Shown one piece after another: positions 34,448-42,952 of a stretch of DNA of 64,000 nucleotides. The translations under genes were made by a program, and so were the position numbers. Each line of letters opens with the position of its first letter. Position 1 is the stretch's first letter. Origin of the DNA: a virus; the IMG/VR virus record IMGVR_UViG_3300032323_003835, positions 1 through 64,000 of that record; one strand, given 5' to 3'. The notes under the pieces are model-generated. The model searched no databases. It saw nothing but the letters and a program-made list of their open reading frames with translations, and was not told where the DNA came from.

Positions 34448-34930
34448 TTACAGACTATTTATTTCAAGACTTGCTATTTCTTCTATCCTTGCAATTACCG
34501 AATTCCAGCACGGATATTTGTCGGTTCCTATTCTGATCCATATCCCGTCAAATTTATCCTGAGATGCGTTATCTGAATCATCAACTAGTATTTTACCCTT
34601 CAGTAAAGACTTATCCCCGCAAAGAATTAATTTCTTTTGCAGATCATATCCGAAATATTTTTTAATCCATTCGGCCTTTTCCGTATAAGATGCCGTGTTT
34701 TTGAATGAAGGTCTACTAAGAAACCAAACATCAAACCTTTCCGATAGACTTTTAACAGATTCTATTGCAAGTGGTATCGGCTCCAGGGATAGGAAGAAAC
34801 CCGATAATGACCATGGATAGTCGTAACAGATTTCACCTATTTTGTTAGCATTTTCTTTTCTGTACTTATTTACCGACCCTTTTAAATCGCAAATAGTACC
34901 GTCAAGATCTATATAAATTCTTAATTTCAT
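34448..34930 (-). CDS. 5'(3')-deoxyribonucleotidase-like HAD phosphatase
   Basis: 160 residues. IDLDGTICD (7-15) is the HAD nucleophile loop, VWFLSRPS the motif II Ser, the KKLILCGDKSLLKGKILVDDSD region gives motif III Lys and motif IV Asp pair. Matches the NT5C family of mitochondrial/phage deoxyribonucleotidases. Removes phosphate from nucleotide monophosphates, adjusting nucleotide pools. Confidence 0.8.
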   Translation of the reverse strand: MKLRIYIDLDGTICDLKGSVNKYRKENANKIGEICYDYPWSLSGFFLSLEPIPLAIESVKSLSERFDVWFLSRPSFKNTASYTEKAEWIKKYFGYDLQKKLILCGDKSLLKGKILVDDSDNASQDKFDGIWIRIGTDKYPCWNSVIARIEEIASLEINSL

Positions 34931-34954
34931 GTTTATAAAGATAAGGATTATTCC

Positions 34955-35668
34955 CTATAAATTTTTTAAAAAAGTTAAACCCCTCGTAAGATCATCTGGT
35001 GTGTCTATAGAGATTGACACATTATAACACATTGTATATTTAATTGAAAATCCATTTTCCATCCATGATATTTGTTCAAGTGAATCTCTTTTGCTCAATT
35101 CGCTTGGTTCTAATGAAGCTATTGTTTGTATATCGCTAGAGCAAAAACCATAGATTCCAACGTGCTTAAGTATATTTTTTGGAGGATTAAAAAATGGACT
35201 TCGTGTAAACCCCGAGGCATTGCCGCTATTATAAATTAATTTAACACAGTTTGGATCTATTCTCTGTTCCTCTTTTAATTCAGAGGCACCGGTTAGTATA
35301 GTTCCTTTTCTTATTGATATTAAATCGCCAATAAATCTTTTAAGGAAATTTATGTCTATGAATGGCTCGTCCCCCTGGACATTGATTATATAATCAAATT
35401 TCTCATCTAGTTTATTTGCTGTGTGACAAACTCTTAGAGTTCCGTTTTGAAAAATTGGAGTAATATCACATTCTCCAAATTGAATGACGTGATTGTATAT
35501 TTCTGGATCCTCAGTTGATACTATTATTTTATCAACTTCTGTTTCCATACATTTTTCATAAACCCTACGGATCATACTCTTGCCCTCTATGTCAATTAGG
35601 GGCTTTCCTGGAAATCTAGAGCTATTTAATCTCGACGGGATTATTATGCAGATCTTTCTTCCCCTCAT
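34955..35668 (-). CDS. kdsB: CMP-KDO synthetase-like (3-deoxy-manno-octulosonate cytidylyltransferase)
   Basis: 237 residues, family normal ~245. IIPSRLNSSRFPGKPL (8-23) is the CTP-binding N-terminal motif, VQGDEPFI (about 95-102) the metal-binding part, ASELKEE and KHVGIYGF typical, with the SPIP-like segment reading SPFF. It makes CMP-KDO, the donor for lipopolysaccharide core. KDO is normally a host-only step, so a phage copy suggests surface sugar work. Overlaps the next upstream gene by 47 nt. Confidence 0.85.
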   Translation of the reverse strand: MRGRKICIIIPSRLNSSRFPGKPLIDIEGKSMIRRVYEKCMETEVDKIIVSTEDPEIYNHVIQFGECDITPIFQNGTLRVCHTANKLDEKFDYIINVQGDEPFIDINFLKRFIGDLISIRKGTILTGASELKEEQRIDPNCVKLIYNSGNASGFTRSPFFNPPKNILKHVGIYGFCSSDIQTIASLEPSELSKRDSLEQISWMENGFSIKYTMCYNVSISIDTPDDLTRGLTFLKNL

Positions 35669-35870
35669 TTAAAACGTATCTTTTATTCTCCTTGACATAT
35701 CCTGTTTTAATTAACATCATTTTTACAGCAGCTTCAAAGGATATCCTATGGTCAGCCATATCTATCCCGGATCCCTCCGCAGCTTTTAGATTATAGAAGC
35801 CGAATCTTTCTTTAACAAATTTAAGGGACATTGCTTTGATTTCGCTCTCAGTTATTACTTTTTCTAGCAT
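35622..35870 (-). CDS. Hypothetical protein, 82 aa
   Basis: Helical, ends NEGKKDLHNNPVEIK within the start of the KdsB gene (47-nt overlap), and begins inside the stop of the next gene (23-nt overlap). Highly packed coding supports reality of all three. No family recognised. Confidence 0.5.
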   Translation of the reverse strand: MLEKVITESEIKAMSLKFVKERFGFYNLKAAEGSGIDMADHRISFEAAVKMMLIKTGYVKENKRYVLNEGKKDLHNNPVEIK

Positions 35871-36108
35871 CCATATAGGTAATATTCTCTATCTCTCTAG
35901 TGATACCGTCAATAGCACTGTGTAGATTTACTATCGCGCTCGATATTGGATTAGTTGGTTTGATCTCGTATTTTTCTTTGATCTTTTCCAGGATTTTTTG
36001 GAGATCCACAAGGTCTTTTTTATAGTCTATTTTTTTCTTTGTTTTGGGATCGGTCTTTATTTCCTGAGGTTCCTGTTTGAAATTTCCAGACCATGTTAAA
36101 TTATTCAT
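35848..36108 (-). CDS. Helical hypothetical protein, 86 aa
   Basis: MNNLTWSGNFKQEPQEI then Lys/Glu-rich helices and a C-terminal coiled coil. Possible assembly protein. Minus-strand start with TATATAAAATA-type upstream sequence, divergent to the plus-strand gene at 36167. Confidence 0.5.
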   Translation of the reverse strand: MNNLTWSGNFKQEPQEIKTDPKTKKKIDYKKDLVDLQKILEKIKEKYEIKPTNPISSAIVNLHSAIDGITREIENITYMDARKSNN

Positions 36109-36153
36109 CTGTCTTTTTATTTTATATAGACAAAAAAACCCCTTTTATTTCAT

Positions 36154-36162
36154 GATATATAA
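36154..36162 (+). promoter_or_regulatory. GATATATAA element (plus strand)
   Basis: Exact copy on the plus strand, 4 nt before the ATG at 36167. It proves the element is not confined to one strand. Confidence 0.5.
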
Positions 36163-36166
36163 TGAA

Positions 36167-36631
36167 ATGGGACTTAAAAAATATTCAGAATTCTCAAAAA
36201 TTGTAAAAGAAAGCTGGGATTCCGACGGGATGGAAGAAAGCGACAGGGAGCCGGATATTACACCTTCTATAGAGCCCTTTGAAATAGTCGAAAGAGCAGA
36301 CAATGGATTGGATTGTATATTTAGATCTAAAGGAGATAATAGTCTCTATTTTTTTGCTGGAGAAAGTCTTTTAGACAACAATGAGCTCGAACCTTATGGA
36401 AGTCCTCCAGGAAGAAGGGAATACGATGAAGGAAAATATGTCTGGGTTACAGATACAAGATACTGGGATCCAGAAGCATGGGTGATAGAGTCGTATGTAA
36501 ATTGCAATTTTTCACACCTAAAATACGGAGAAGGAGTAGAGGACTTTGAATCTGGGGACAACGAATTTATACTAATAGACGAGCCTCTTAAAGAATTACT
36601 AAAGAAAACTTATGAATTTTCTAAAATATAG
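36167..36631 (+). CDS. CTS-like tagged protein, about 154 aa
   Basis: Given start is MGLKKYSEFSKIVKESW; an ATG 30 codons further upstream also leaves the frame open but runs through the promoter element and is unlikely. N-terminus matches the CTS-like set (K-K-Y-S-E-F, I-V-K-E). The body is acidic with a compact beta region (YFFAGESLL, YVWVTDTRYWDPEAWV). Only plus-strand member of the tagged set in this area. Confidence 0.6.
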   Translation: MGLKKYSEFSKIVKESWDSDGMEESDREPDITPSIEPFEIVERADNGLDCIFRSKGDNSLYFFAGESLLDNNELEPYGSPPGRREYDEGKYVWVTDTRYWDPEAWVIESYVNCNFSHLKYGEGVEDFESGDNEFILIDEPLKELLKKTYEFSKI

Positions 36632-36636
36632 ATTTT

Positions 36637-36981
36637 TTACAGACTGGACATCTCACTTTTACCTTTCTCTGTGAGAAAATAAACGGTCTCTCCGTTTTCA
36701 TCTTCCATAGAATCTAGTAATCCTTTTTTGTTCAATCTTACTAGATCTGATTCTACTATGGAATATCTTAATATAGAAGAGAATTCCTCTTCACTAAAAT
36801 CTTCCATATCATCCCCTTTTACCCATTTGGATAAAGCAGAATCTGCAAACCTCTTAAATGTGATGTCATAATCTGCTTGCTCTTCTTCGAAGAATTTTTC
36901 TTCAGTTAAACTCTCCAATAATTTTTCTGTTATTTCTGAAACTGAGGGAGGGTAGTTTTCGTAATGTTCTGACCTTTTCAA
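36637..36981 (-). CDS. Small protein with winged-helix-like end, 114 aa
   Basis: MKRSEHYENYPPS then acidic helices; the C-terminal part (SDLVRLNKKGLLDSM, YFLTEKGKSEM) fits a winged helix wing (L-T-E-K-G). Could be a small DNA-binding regulator. The N-terminus is a weak member of the tagged set. Confidence 0.5.
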   Translation of the reverse strand: MKRSEHYENYPPSVSEITEKLLESLTEEKFFEEEQADYDITFKRFADSALSKWVKGDDMEDFSEEEFSSILRYSIVESDLVRLNKKGLLDSMEDENGETVYFLTEKGKSEMSSL

Positions 36982-37045
36982 TACCGCAACTTATATGCAA
37001 TATTATAGTCAATTACGGGGCAAAGTTTCTTTCTATGCGGAGATA

Positions 37046-37393
37046 TTAGATCTCATCCATCCATTCAAAAGATTTAACAAGATCAGCATCAAGCTCTCCT
37101 ATTATTTCTCGTGTAAAATAACCTTCGTCACTCTTTCGATCGTTTTCTATCTTACACGTTTCTGGAATTTTTATCTCCCAAATATCGATTCCTTTTTTAA
37201 AATCTGGATGTGTATTAAATCTTTTATTTTTCAAAAGATCTAAAGAGCTAGATATGCTCTTGGTAAAGAAAAGTTTTGGCTCGCTTTCGCCAAATCTACT
37301 AGATCTAGGTCCCAGCACCGGTTTCAATCCTTCACTTAATATAACGTTTCTTAACTTCTTAGGAGAAATGTGGTATGCTTTCATATATTTCAT
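37046..37393 (-). CDS. Possible ADP-ribosyltransferase-fold protein
   Basis: 115 residues. YHISPKKLRNVILSEGLKP near the start resembles the H-x-S/T..I..eGL-x-P opening of small ADP-ribosyltransferase and RNA 2'-phosphotransferase-like folds; later KLFFTKS and IDIWEIKI are the strand positions. The catalytic Glu region is not clear. T4 carries ADP-ribosyltransferases (Alt, ModA) that alter host proteins, so this is worth testing. The same opening may also mean an unrelated fold. Confidence 0.4.
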   Translation of the reverse strand: MKYMKAYHISPKKLRNVILSEGLKPVLGPRSSRFGESEPKLFFTKSISSSLDLLKNKRFNTHPDFKKGIDIWEIKIPETCKIENDRKSDEGYFTREIIGELDADLVKSFEWMDEI

Positions 37394-37442
37394 TGATGAT
37401 GCAAATATATCTCCGTTAAGCGGGGTTTAAAAACGTATAGGA

Positions 37443-37835
37443 TTAAAATTTGGGTCTTTCTGATATCCTTTCAAGATATTTCCGTCTAGCTTCGGCAGGA
37501 TCCTTACCTTGTTTTATGTAGATTGTAGTTTTGCTGTCTATCTGCACGGGTATCATTCTATTTAAATCCTGATCAGCTGTCTCATACATCTTAGGCCTTC
37601 TTTTCTTTGTTCCGGGCCCAGCTGGGCTTGCAGCTTTACCTATAAGGGATTTTACTATTATAGTGTTTTTTACTACATTTTTCTTAGGATCCTTAGAAAA
37701 TCCCAATCTTTTCAATTTAGATCTTATGCTCTCTATAGATCTCTCTAGATTTTCAGATAACTCCTTGAAAGACATGCTTTCGTAGTTACCTAGAAGAAAA
37801 TCTGTGTGTTCCTTTTTCCAATGTTTAGCGTCCAT
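37443..37835 (-). CDS. Helix-turn-helix-like protein
   Basis: About 130 residues. Start at ATG 37835 (MDAKHWKKEHTDFLL) rather than the far ATG at 37901, which would run into the neighbour. ELSENLERSIESIRSKLKRLG resembles an HTH of the type seen in phage DNA-binding proteins. A basic, Pro-rich tail follows. DNA or RNA binding likely. Confidence 0.55.
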   Translation of the reverse strand: MDAKHWKKEHTDFLLGNYESMSFKELSENLERSIESIRSKLKRLGFSKDPKKNVVKNTIIVKSLIGKAASPAGPGTKKRRPKMYETADQDLNRMIPVQIDSKTTIYIKQGKDPAEARRKYLERISERPKF

Positions 37836-37873
37836 ATTGTAAATATAAGGGAAAAATGAATAGTATCTAGAAT

Positions 37874-38245
37874 CTAATTGGGAAAAAGATCCTTTCTGCA
37901 CTTCTTCTTTAGGATTTCCGCAAGCAGATTTGAAGAATGCTCCATTGGATGCATATCATATCCGGTTATCTCCATTATTTGATCGTAATACTTTAGACCC
38001 TGTAAAAAATGGGTATACTCATGAATCATCGTATCTATAAACTCATTGAAACTCCTATGCCTTTCTGGATTAACGTATATAGTACTTTCCTCTCCGAATT
38101 CTTCATACAGACCTCTACACCTTATCGTTTTTGATATGGAGACTTTAAGTTTTTTATAATTTCTACAGTCGGACTTTCCCAGAGTATTGTAACACCACTG
38201 AAGAATAAGTCTTCCATTCTTAAGGTTGATGTCAGAAACGTTCAT
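37874..38245 (-). CDS. HExxH metallopeptidase-like protein (SprT-like)
   Basis: About 123 residues from ATG at 38245, preceded by an A-rich leader. IHEYTHFLQG (HExxH) with the nearby YDMHPMEHSSN can bind zinc. Short size resembles SprT-like or M48-type mini-proteases; active in the cytoplasm as no signal is present. One of three HExxH proteins in the window. Confidence 0.6.
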   Translation of the reverse strand: MNVSDINLKNGRLILQWCYNTLGKSDCRNYKKLKVSISKTIRCRGLYEEFGEESTIYVNPERHRSFNEFIDTMIHEYTHFLQGLKYYDQIMEITGYDMHPMEHSSNLLAEILKKKCRKDLFPN

Positions 38246-38261
38246 TTGTTTTAATTTTTTT

Positions 38262-38687
38262 TTACTGTTCTTGTTCTCTGTTTCTAATTTTATAAACAAT
38301 CAACTGATTGCTTATTTTGCTCCACTGTCCATTTTTATTTTTTCTTCTTCCATAGACTATCAAATCCGAGGAAGGGCGATCGTCCAAAAATCTAGTTTTT
38401 CCTGTTATGTAATACGTAGTACCTATTCTTTTTTTAAATTCCTGCGGTATATCAGTCTCGCTATAAAAAAGATCATAGGTAATACTTTTCTCTTCTATTA
38501 CTAATGGTATAGGCTCTATGTGATATCCGTTTTTATTATAAACTGGTTTAGTGTCTAATATTGTCAGATTTTTAAAGTCTCCCCTATCGACGAAATGATT
38601 CCAGAGAAATTCAAATGATATCTCTCCTTCGGATATACCAAGCATTTCTAAAAATCTTTCATCAATATATTCCCTAGTTATCTGCAT
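38262..38687 (-). CDS. Hypothetical protein, 141 aa
   Basis: Begins MQITREYIDERFLEMLG, alternates strands and helices, with a basic C-terminus. No motif. It overlaps the HNH gene by 14 nt. Confidence 0.5.
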   Translation of the reverse strand: MQITREYIDERFLEMLGISEGEISFEFLWNHFVDRGDFKNLTILDTKPVYNKNGYHIEPIPLVIEEKSITYDLFYSETDIPQEFKKRIGTTYYITGKTRFLDDRPSSDLIVYGRRKNKNGQWSKISNQLIVYKIRNREQEQ

Positions 38688-39087
38688 TTTTTTCCACTCC
38701 GAAGATACCCTTTTTAGATTTTTTAATTGCTATATAAATCATTTCTATTTCCTCTAGTGTAATGTCCGTTTTCTTACGGTTTATTTCGACTGTACAAGCA
38801 ACTACATTACCTTCAACGTATCCTAGTTTGTTGTCTATTCTGTCAATACTAAGGGAAAAGTCTCCCTTTGCTTCTAATTGTCTTCCAGTATAAAAGCATT
38901 TCTTTTGTTCCATCATTTTTTTTAATGTGTTGAACGATAGATCAAATTTAATGTTTCTTGAGTCTGCACTTTGTTTTAAATTGAGCATTTTTCTTGCAAC
39001 ATCTAAATCTGTTAACTTTCCTTTTGATGAATCAAATTCCCCCTCCATCAGGGTTTCTTTTGCCCCCACTAATTCTTTTTCTTCCAT
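38674..39087 (-). CDS. HNH-like endonuclease
   Basis: 137 residues. KKCFYTGRQLE, SIDRIDNKLGYVEGNV and CTVEINRKK match the HNH-type arrangement (C..TG...SxDRIDN..GYxxGN) found in phage and group I intron-linked nucleases. The second CxxC of classical HNH zinc sites is not seen. No intron seen near. Possible homing or genome-processing nuclease. Confidence 0.65.
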   Translation of the reverse strand: MEEKELVGAKETLMEGEFDSSKGKLTDLDVARKMLNLKQSADSRNIKFDLSFNTLKKMMEQKKCFYTGRQLEAKGDFSLSIDRIDNKLGYVEGNVVACTVEINRKKTDITLEEIEMIYIAIKKSKKGIFGVEKNADN

Positions 39088-39095
39088 TTAATTTA

Positions 39096-39821
39096 TTATA
39101 TGATCCCGTATTTGTGCAGTTCCCCAAGATCGTCAACATCAAATCTTTTAGAGATTGCCTCAGGAGCGAATTTTATCGAACCTGGGAAAGTCTGAAAGAA
39201 TCTTTCTGTTATCGAGATCTCTGGGTTTGCCAAAGGACCCTCTTTTATAGCTAACTCCCACGTTTTTGATTCGATGAAGGAACCTATAGTAGAAAGGTCT
39301 ACCGACTGTATTCCGCACAAAAAATCGGAATAGATGGGATCGTTCGGGGAAAATGAATGATCTGAAAATGATACCCAACATTTCTCTGGCCTTTTAGATG
39401 CCAAAAATTTCTTGAAGGGCAAATAGTAGATATTAAAAGAATCTTTCAAATTCTCATAGAATCTCTCCCATCTTACTCTATCTATCTGAGATGAAAAATT
39501 TGGATCTATTTTTACGAAGGACTCCTCAAAAGTCTCCCATGATTTAAACACACTAAGGAAAGCCAAATAAAAAGCTCTATTAAACAGAGCTAGAGATATA
39601 CCTGCTTCTTCCTGACTTGAGATATAGAAGCCAAAAAAATTTGAGTCAGTTTTGTACTTTCTTGTTTGTTTTATAAATATTGGATTAAGCTCCCAATAAA
39701 ATCCGTATTTTGCCCTCTCTGGATTTTCAAACAGTTGTTTGATATCCAATGGTTTTCTTATGGTATAATTAGAATTAAATTCAAACCTAATACCTATTCC
39801 GGGGGTTTTCTCTAATATCAT
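39096..39821 (-). CDS. Paralogue pair member A, 241 aa
   Basis: Shares with the next gene a similar architecture and the C-terminal end H-K-Y-G-I-I, with strands (FYISSQEEAGISL, LFNRAFYLAFLSV) and a final LGELHKYG. No known family. The two probably arose by tandem duplication. Could be tail or structural proteins. Confidence 0.55.
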   Translation of the reverse strand: MILEKTPGIGIRFEFNSNYTIRKPLDIKQLFENPERAKYGFYWELNPIFIKQTRKYKTDSNFFGFYISSQEEAGISLALFNRAFYLAFLSVFKSWETFEESFVKIDPNFSSQIDRVRWERFYENLKDSFNIYYLPFKKFLASKRPEKCWVSFSDHSFSPNDPIYSDFLCGIQSVDLSTIGSFIESKTWELAIKEGPLANPEISITERFFQTFPGSIKFAPEAISKRFDVDDLGELHKYGII

Positions 39822-40522
39822 TATAATATGCCATATTTATGGCAATTTCCCAAAAATCCAGTATCTATTCTTTCAAGTATGTCCTTGTCCATATAGTTAA
39901 CTAGCTCTGGACTTTCGTATGATAAATCCTCCCATGCCATGTCAATATTAAATTCAAGGGGTCCAACCTCGTGTAATTCCTCCCATAGATCTTTCCGATT
40001 CATCGCTGAGTATTCGGTCGGAAGTCTATATACTGTCACATCATTTCCCCAAAAATTTTCAACGTCTGATTTAATCAGATCTGTCCAATACCTGTCTAAT
40101 GGAATCCAAATTTTACCTCTTTTTAATCTTGTTTTAAGGGAGTGTAAAAATAAATTCATGGAATCTGTCTTATTCTTAAATGTATCGGAGAATGTTTCAA
40201 TTACCTTACTTAAATAATTATCCTTGAATGATATCCCCGGAACGAATTCTTCTATATTACTTATATAGGATCCCTTTATAGAGGCGTTGATTACCGTCAT
40301 TCTAAAAGCCTGTTGAAAAAGTCCTTGAAAGAAATTAAAATCATTCTTGTCAGTTAAAAGAATGCCCTGCATGACTAAGCCCCTTCCGGTCTCGCCCTCG
40401 AAGAAATAATCTTCAAAGTCCCAATAATATCCCAGTTTGTTTCTATCTGGAGATTTTATTAAATCCTTATTTATTGGATAAATCAATGAGAAGGAATCGT
40501 AAAAATCGTAAATCTTAATCAT
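39821..40522 (-). CDS. Paralogue pair member B, 233 aa
   Basis: Start at ATG 40522 (MIKIYDFYDSF): an AGGTGG Shine-Dalgarno-like stretch lies 6 nt upstream. Ends LGNCHKYGIL, the same tail as its neighbour. Overlaps it by 1 nt. Function unknown. Confidence 0.55.
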   Translation of the reverse strand: MIKIYDFYDSFSLIYPINKDLIKSPDRNKLGYYWDFEDYFFEGETGRGLVMQGILLTDKNDFNFFQGLFQQAFRMTVINASIKGSYISNIEEFVPGISFKDNYLSKVIETFSDTFKNKTDSMNLFLHSLKTRLKRGKIWIPLDRYWTDLIKSDVENFWGNDVTVYRLPTEYSAMNRKDLWEELHEVGPLEFNIDMAWEDLSYESPELVNYMDKDILERIDTGFLGNCHKYGIL

Positions 40523-40552
40523 AAAATCCACCTTTAAGACGGTAAACAATAA

Positions 40553-40578
40553 GGGACCTCATAAAGAAATGAAGTCCC
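40553..40578 (-). terminator. Possible terminator
   Basis: Stem GGGAC/GTCCC continued by TCAT/ATGA around a short loop, with TTATTGTTT following on the minus strand after the small basic gene 40594. The T-tract is weak. Confidence 0.45.
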
Positions 40579-40593
40579 AGATTGATTGTAATA

Positions 40594-40809
40594 TTAACGG
40601 GTTGCCCAACGGAAGCCACCAGCAGTTTGTAAAATACCTCTTGTTGCTTTAGAAATGCTGCTAGGATCTACACCGGTGGTTAGACCAGCTTCACGCATAG
40701 AAGAAAATCTTTTTAATTTTCTGCCGCCTGTTGTCATTTGCAAAACTGATTTTGCTGTTGAATTTTTTGCTTTTTTGCTTTTAGCAGTAGCTGTTTTTGT
40801 GTTTGCCAT
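40594..40809 (-). CDS. Small basic NUMOD1-like DNA-binding protein
   Basis: 71 residues. The N-terminus is Lys/Ala/Ser/Thr rich (KTATAKSKKAKNSTAKS). The C-terminal SSMREAGLTTGVDPSSISKATRG and TAGGFRWATR match the NUMOD1 helix-turn-helix motif normally fused to homing nucleases; here it stands alone. Probably binds DNA; could be a nucleoid or DNA-packaging component. Confidence 0.7.
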   Translation of the reverse strand: MANTKTATAKSKKAKNSTAKSVLQMTTGGRKLKRFSSMREAGLTTGVDPSSISKATRGILQTAGGFRWATR

Positions 40810-40892
40810 TTTTTTGATTATTTAGGTTTTTAATTATAACTATTATAGTACAACAGTTACATTTTGTTTCAAAAATGGCAAATTTGAGCGGT

Positions 40893-41336
40893 TTATAGGA
40901 AATCTATGACTATTTCCCCGGATCCTTGAATCTCTGTTAAAAATCTTTCCACGTCCTTCATGGATTCTTCGTCGGGGGTTATTCTAACATCTTCCCAACT
41001 GGGATTAGATCCCAACGAGCTTAAAACGTTCTTTAATATTCCAGATGCAGAAACACACGGTTTGGATGATCCAATTGTTGATTCTATTTGATCTATTGGT
41101 TCCCCCGATAAATATTTAAACTTAGACAGCGATATTTTAACCTCGGATTCCAGAACAGTTTTGGAACCCCCGTTTCCAGAAACTCCCGCGTTAAACTCGC
41201 AGCAATTTAGGGATTCGTATAGAATCCATGATTTTGATTGATTAAAAGCTCCTATATTAATATAAGATATTTTTTCTCCCGTAGATTTTACCCTTGCTGT
41301 TATATCGTGTGACAATTTTACTATGATTTTCAACAA
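40893..41336 (-). CDS. Hypothetical protein, 147 aa
   Basis: Begins MLKIIVKLSHDITARVKSTG, beta-rich, ends with an acidic E-rich helix and IVIDFL. No motif. Flanked by DNA-binding and oxygenase genes. Confidence 0.5.
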   Translation of the reverse strand: MLKIIVKLSHDITARVKSTGEKISYINIGAFNQSKSWILYESLNCCEFNAGVSGNGGSKTVLESEVKISLSKFKYLSGEPIDQIESTIGSSKPCVSASGILKNVLSSLGSNPSWEDVRITPDEESMKDVERFLTEIQGSGEIVIDFL

Positions 41337-41368
41337 ATATAAAAATAGAAAGGGAAATAAAAAAATGT

Positions 41369-41923
41369 TTAGACAAATTTATTTTCCCTAATCCAGATGA
41401 CTGCAATATATTTTATTCCTGATGTAACCGGAAGACCTGCATGTATAGATGTATAATCCAAGGAACCATCAGATTTTATATTGTCCCAAACAACTAATTT
41501 TCCCTTCTGTGGTATCACCTTTATCTCCAATTGTGGGAATTCAGTCTCTCCTCCGGTAAAGTCTTCATTGAGATAAACTAAAGCAGTTTTAGCTCTCTGA
41601 CCACCTCTATTAGTTACTTCTTTTTCATAATAGTTCTCTCCTGGATGGAAAAAGTCATGATGCACTTTATATTCCCCACCTATCTCATATTTAACTATGT
41701 GGGTTCCCTCCATATTTTCCTCAGGAAATAAAGTATATTCGGAAACCATTTTTCTTAGAAGCGAAACAGACTCATCTTGTGAAGAAAGCCAAGCACCCTG
41801 TGCTACTCGATACCCATCGATCTCTTTTCCTAAGGTGGATGTTTTAGTAAGCTGCGGCTGTGATAATTCTATTAGTGAATTGCAATGGTCCGCTGACAGA
41901 AACTCGTTTAACTCTGATACCAT
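41369..41923 (-). CDS. Prolyl-4-hydroxylase-type 2OG-Fe(II) oxygenase
   Basis: 184 residues. VHHDFFHPGE gives H-x-D, TALVYLNEDFTGGETEFPQL is the P4H hallmark strand-turn, and TSIHAGLPVTSGIKYIAVIW supplies the distal His and the 2OG-binding Lys. Fourth 2OG oxygenase of the window. Hydroxylates an unknown protein or sugar target. Confidence 0.85.
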   Translation of the reverse strand: MVSELNEFLSADHCNSLIELSQPQLTKTSTLGKEIDGYRVAQGAWLSSQDESVSLLRKMVSEYTLFPEENMEGTHIVKYEIGGEYKVHHDFFHPGENYYEKEVTNRGGQRAKTALVYLNEDFTGGETEFPQLEIKVIPQKGKLVVWDNIKSDGSLDYTSIHAGLPVTSGIKYIAVIWIRENKFV

Positions 41924-41931
41924 ATAAAGAA

Positions 41932-42189
41932 TTATATTGCGGGATCTAGTTTTACGTCGTCTTGAGTATCTTCGCCCGGATCGTAAGTTATGCTATATTT
42001 TTCTATTGTATACTTTGCAATAACATCACAAAGCTTTTGGTCCTCTACCTGAGTTCCGTCAGGATTTGAAACTGTAACTGTTTTATCATCTGTAGTTAGA
42101 TCCTGATAGAAAGAAACCATGAAATTTCTTCCGTTAACAAGAAAGTCAAAGACTAGTGTGCAATGTAGTGGACTGGATTTAACGCTCAT
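41932..42189 (-). CDS. Hypothetical protein, 85 aa
   Basis: Begins MSVKSSPLHCTLVFDFLVNG; small, soluble, beta-rich, acidic C-terminus. No motif. Confidence 0.5.
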   Translation of the reverse strand: MSVKSSPLHCTLVFDFLVNGRNFMVSFYQDLTTDDKTVTVSNPDGTQVEDQKLCDVIAKYTIEKYSITYDPGEDTQDDVKLDPAI

Positions 42190-42255
42190 ACGTTTTTATT
42201 GATTATAGATATGAATCAGGGAATAATTCCGGGTAATAGCGGGTTTTATAGTAAA

Positions 42256-42900
42256 CTATTTCTTTTTAAAATCTACTTTCCAATAAACTCCTCCTCTTAC
42301 ATAAGGAATGAATTTTCCGTCTATACCATTAATTGTTTGATTCCAAACCCCCAATCCAACCTCATAAATTCTATCTCCGGGGGTTCTGTACAATAGAGAA
42401 GTTCCCAGGGAATAAACGTAATTAGGTTTATCTAAACCCCCATTCAGACCCAAATATAGATTACCCCTAGGTTCTTCTTTTATTTTTTGTATACTTTCTT
42501 TTACTGGTAATTTGATTTTTGAAAAATATTTACGAGAAAGTATATTTCCGCCAGACACCGTATCTATAATTGTAACATATCCGTGATCGACCTTAAGAGT
42601 GTCTATATTTACCTTTTTTGTATTATAAGCACTAAGTATTGCGGAGGTATCAACAGGAGAATATACCAAAACATCTCTATAAATAATGGTATCTCTTAAT
42701 ATTGGGAATGGTACTTCTAATTCTAGGTAAAGCGTGTCACGGATAATTATTGTATCCACAGGATTTTCATGGATTGAATCCTTAACAACGACCGGCATTT
42801 TTCTGCCGCTATTATTACAGCTGTAAAAAAATTGAGAAAATATTAAAATTAACACCACTATCGTAGTGCTTAATTTGAAATTGTCGTGTTTTAAATTCAT
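42256..42900 (-). CDS. Outer-membrane lipoprotein-like protein, 214 aa
   Basis: Hydrophobic segment (residues about 13-25) then SQFFYSC, a lipobox-like site with Cys28. The mature part is beta-rich with repeated Ile/Asp/Thr strands (DTIIIRDTLYLEL, LYLGLNGG). Exported lipoprotein, last gene of the membrane module. Leader has mutually exclusive hairpins (42903-42948). Confidence 0.6.
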   Translation of the reverse strand: MNLKHDNFKLSTTIVVLILIFSQFFYSCNNSGRKMPVVVKDSIHENPVDTIIIRDTLYLELEVPFPILRDTIIYRDVLVYSPVDTSAILSAYNTKKVNIDTLKVDHGYVTIIDTVSGGNILSRKYFSKIKLPVKESIQKIKEEPRGNLYLGLNGGLDKPNYVYSLGTSLLYRTPGDRIYEVGLGVWNQTINGIDGKFIPYVRGGVYWKVDFKKK

Positions 42901-42902
42901 TT

Positions 42903-42948
42903 TATACTTTAGGTCGTGTAACTAAAGTATAGGTTTCAATCTATACTT
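42903..42948 (-). promoter_or_regulatory. Alternative hairpins before the 42900 gene
   Basis: Minus strand: AAGTATAG/CTATACTT (42948-42941 with 42932-42925) and ATACTTTAG/CTAAAGTAT (42930-42922 with 42912-42904) share the middle arm, so only one can form. The second, extended by one pair, ends 2 nt before the ATG at 42900. No T-tract, so a terminator is unlikely; it resembles an on/off switch for translation. Confidence 0.5.
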
Positions 42949-42952
42949 AAAT

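Noticed and set aside
36077-36166. Upstream extension of the 36167 gene
   Set aside because: It crosses the promoter element and the opposite gene's start, and its residues are unlike the conserved tag start MGLKKYSEF.
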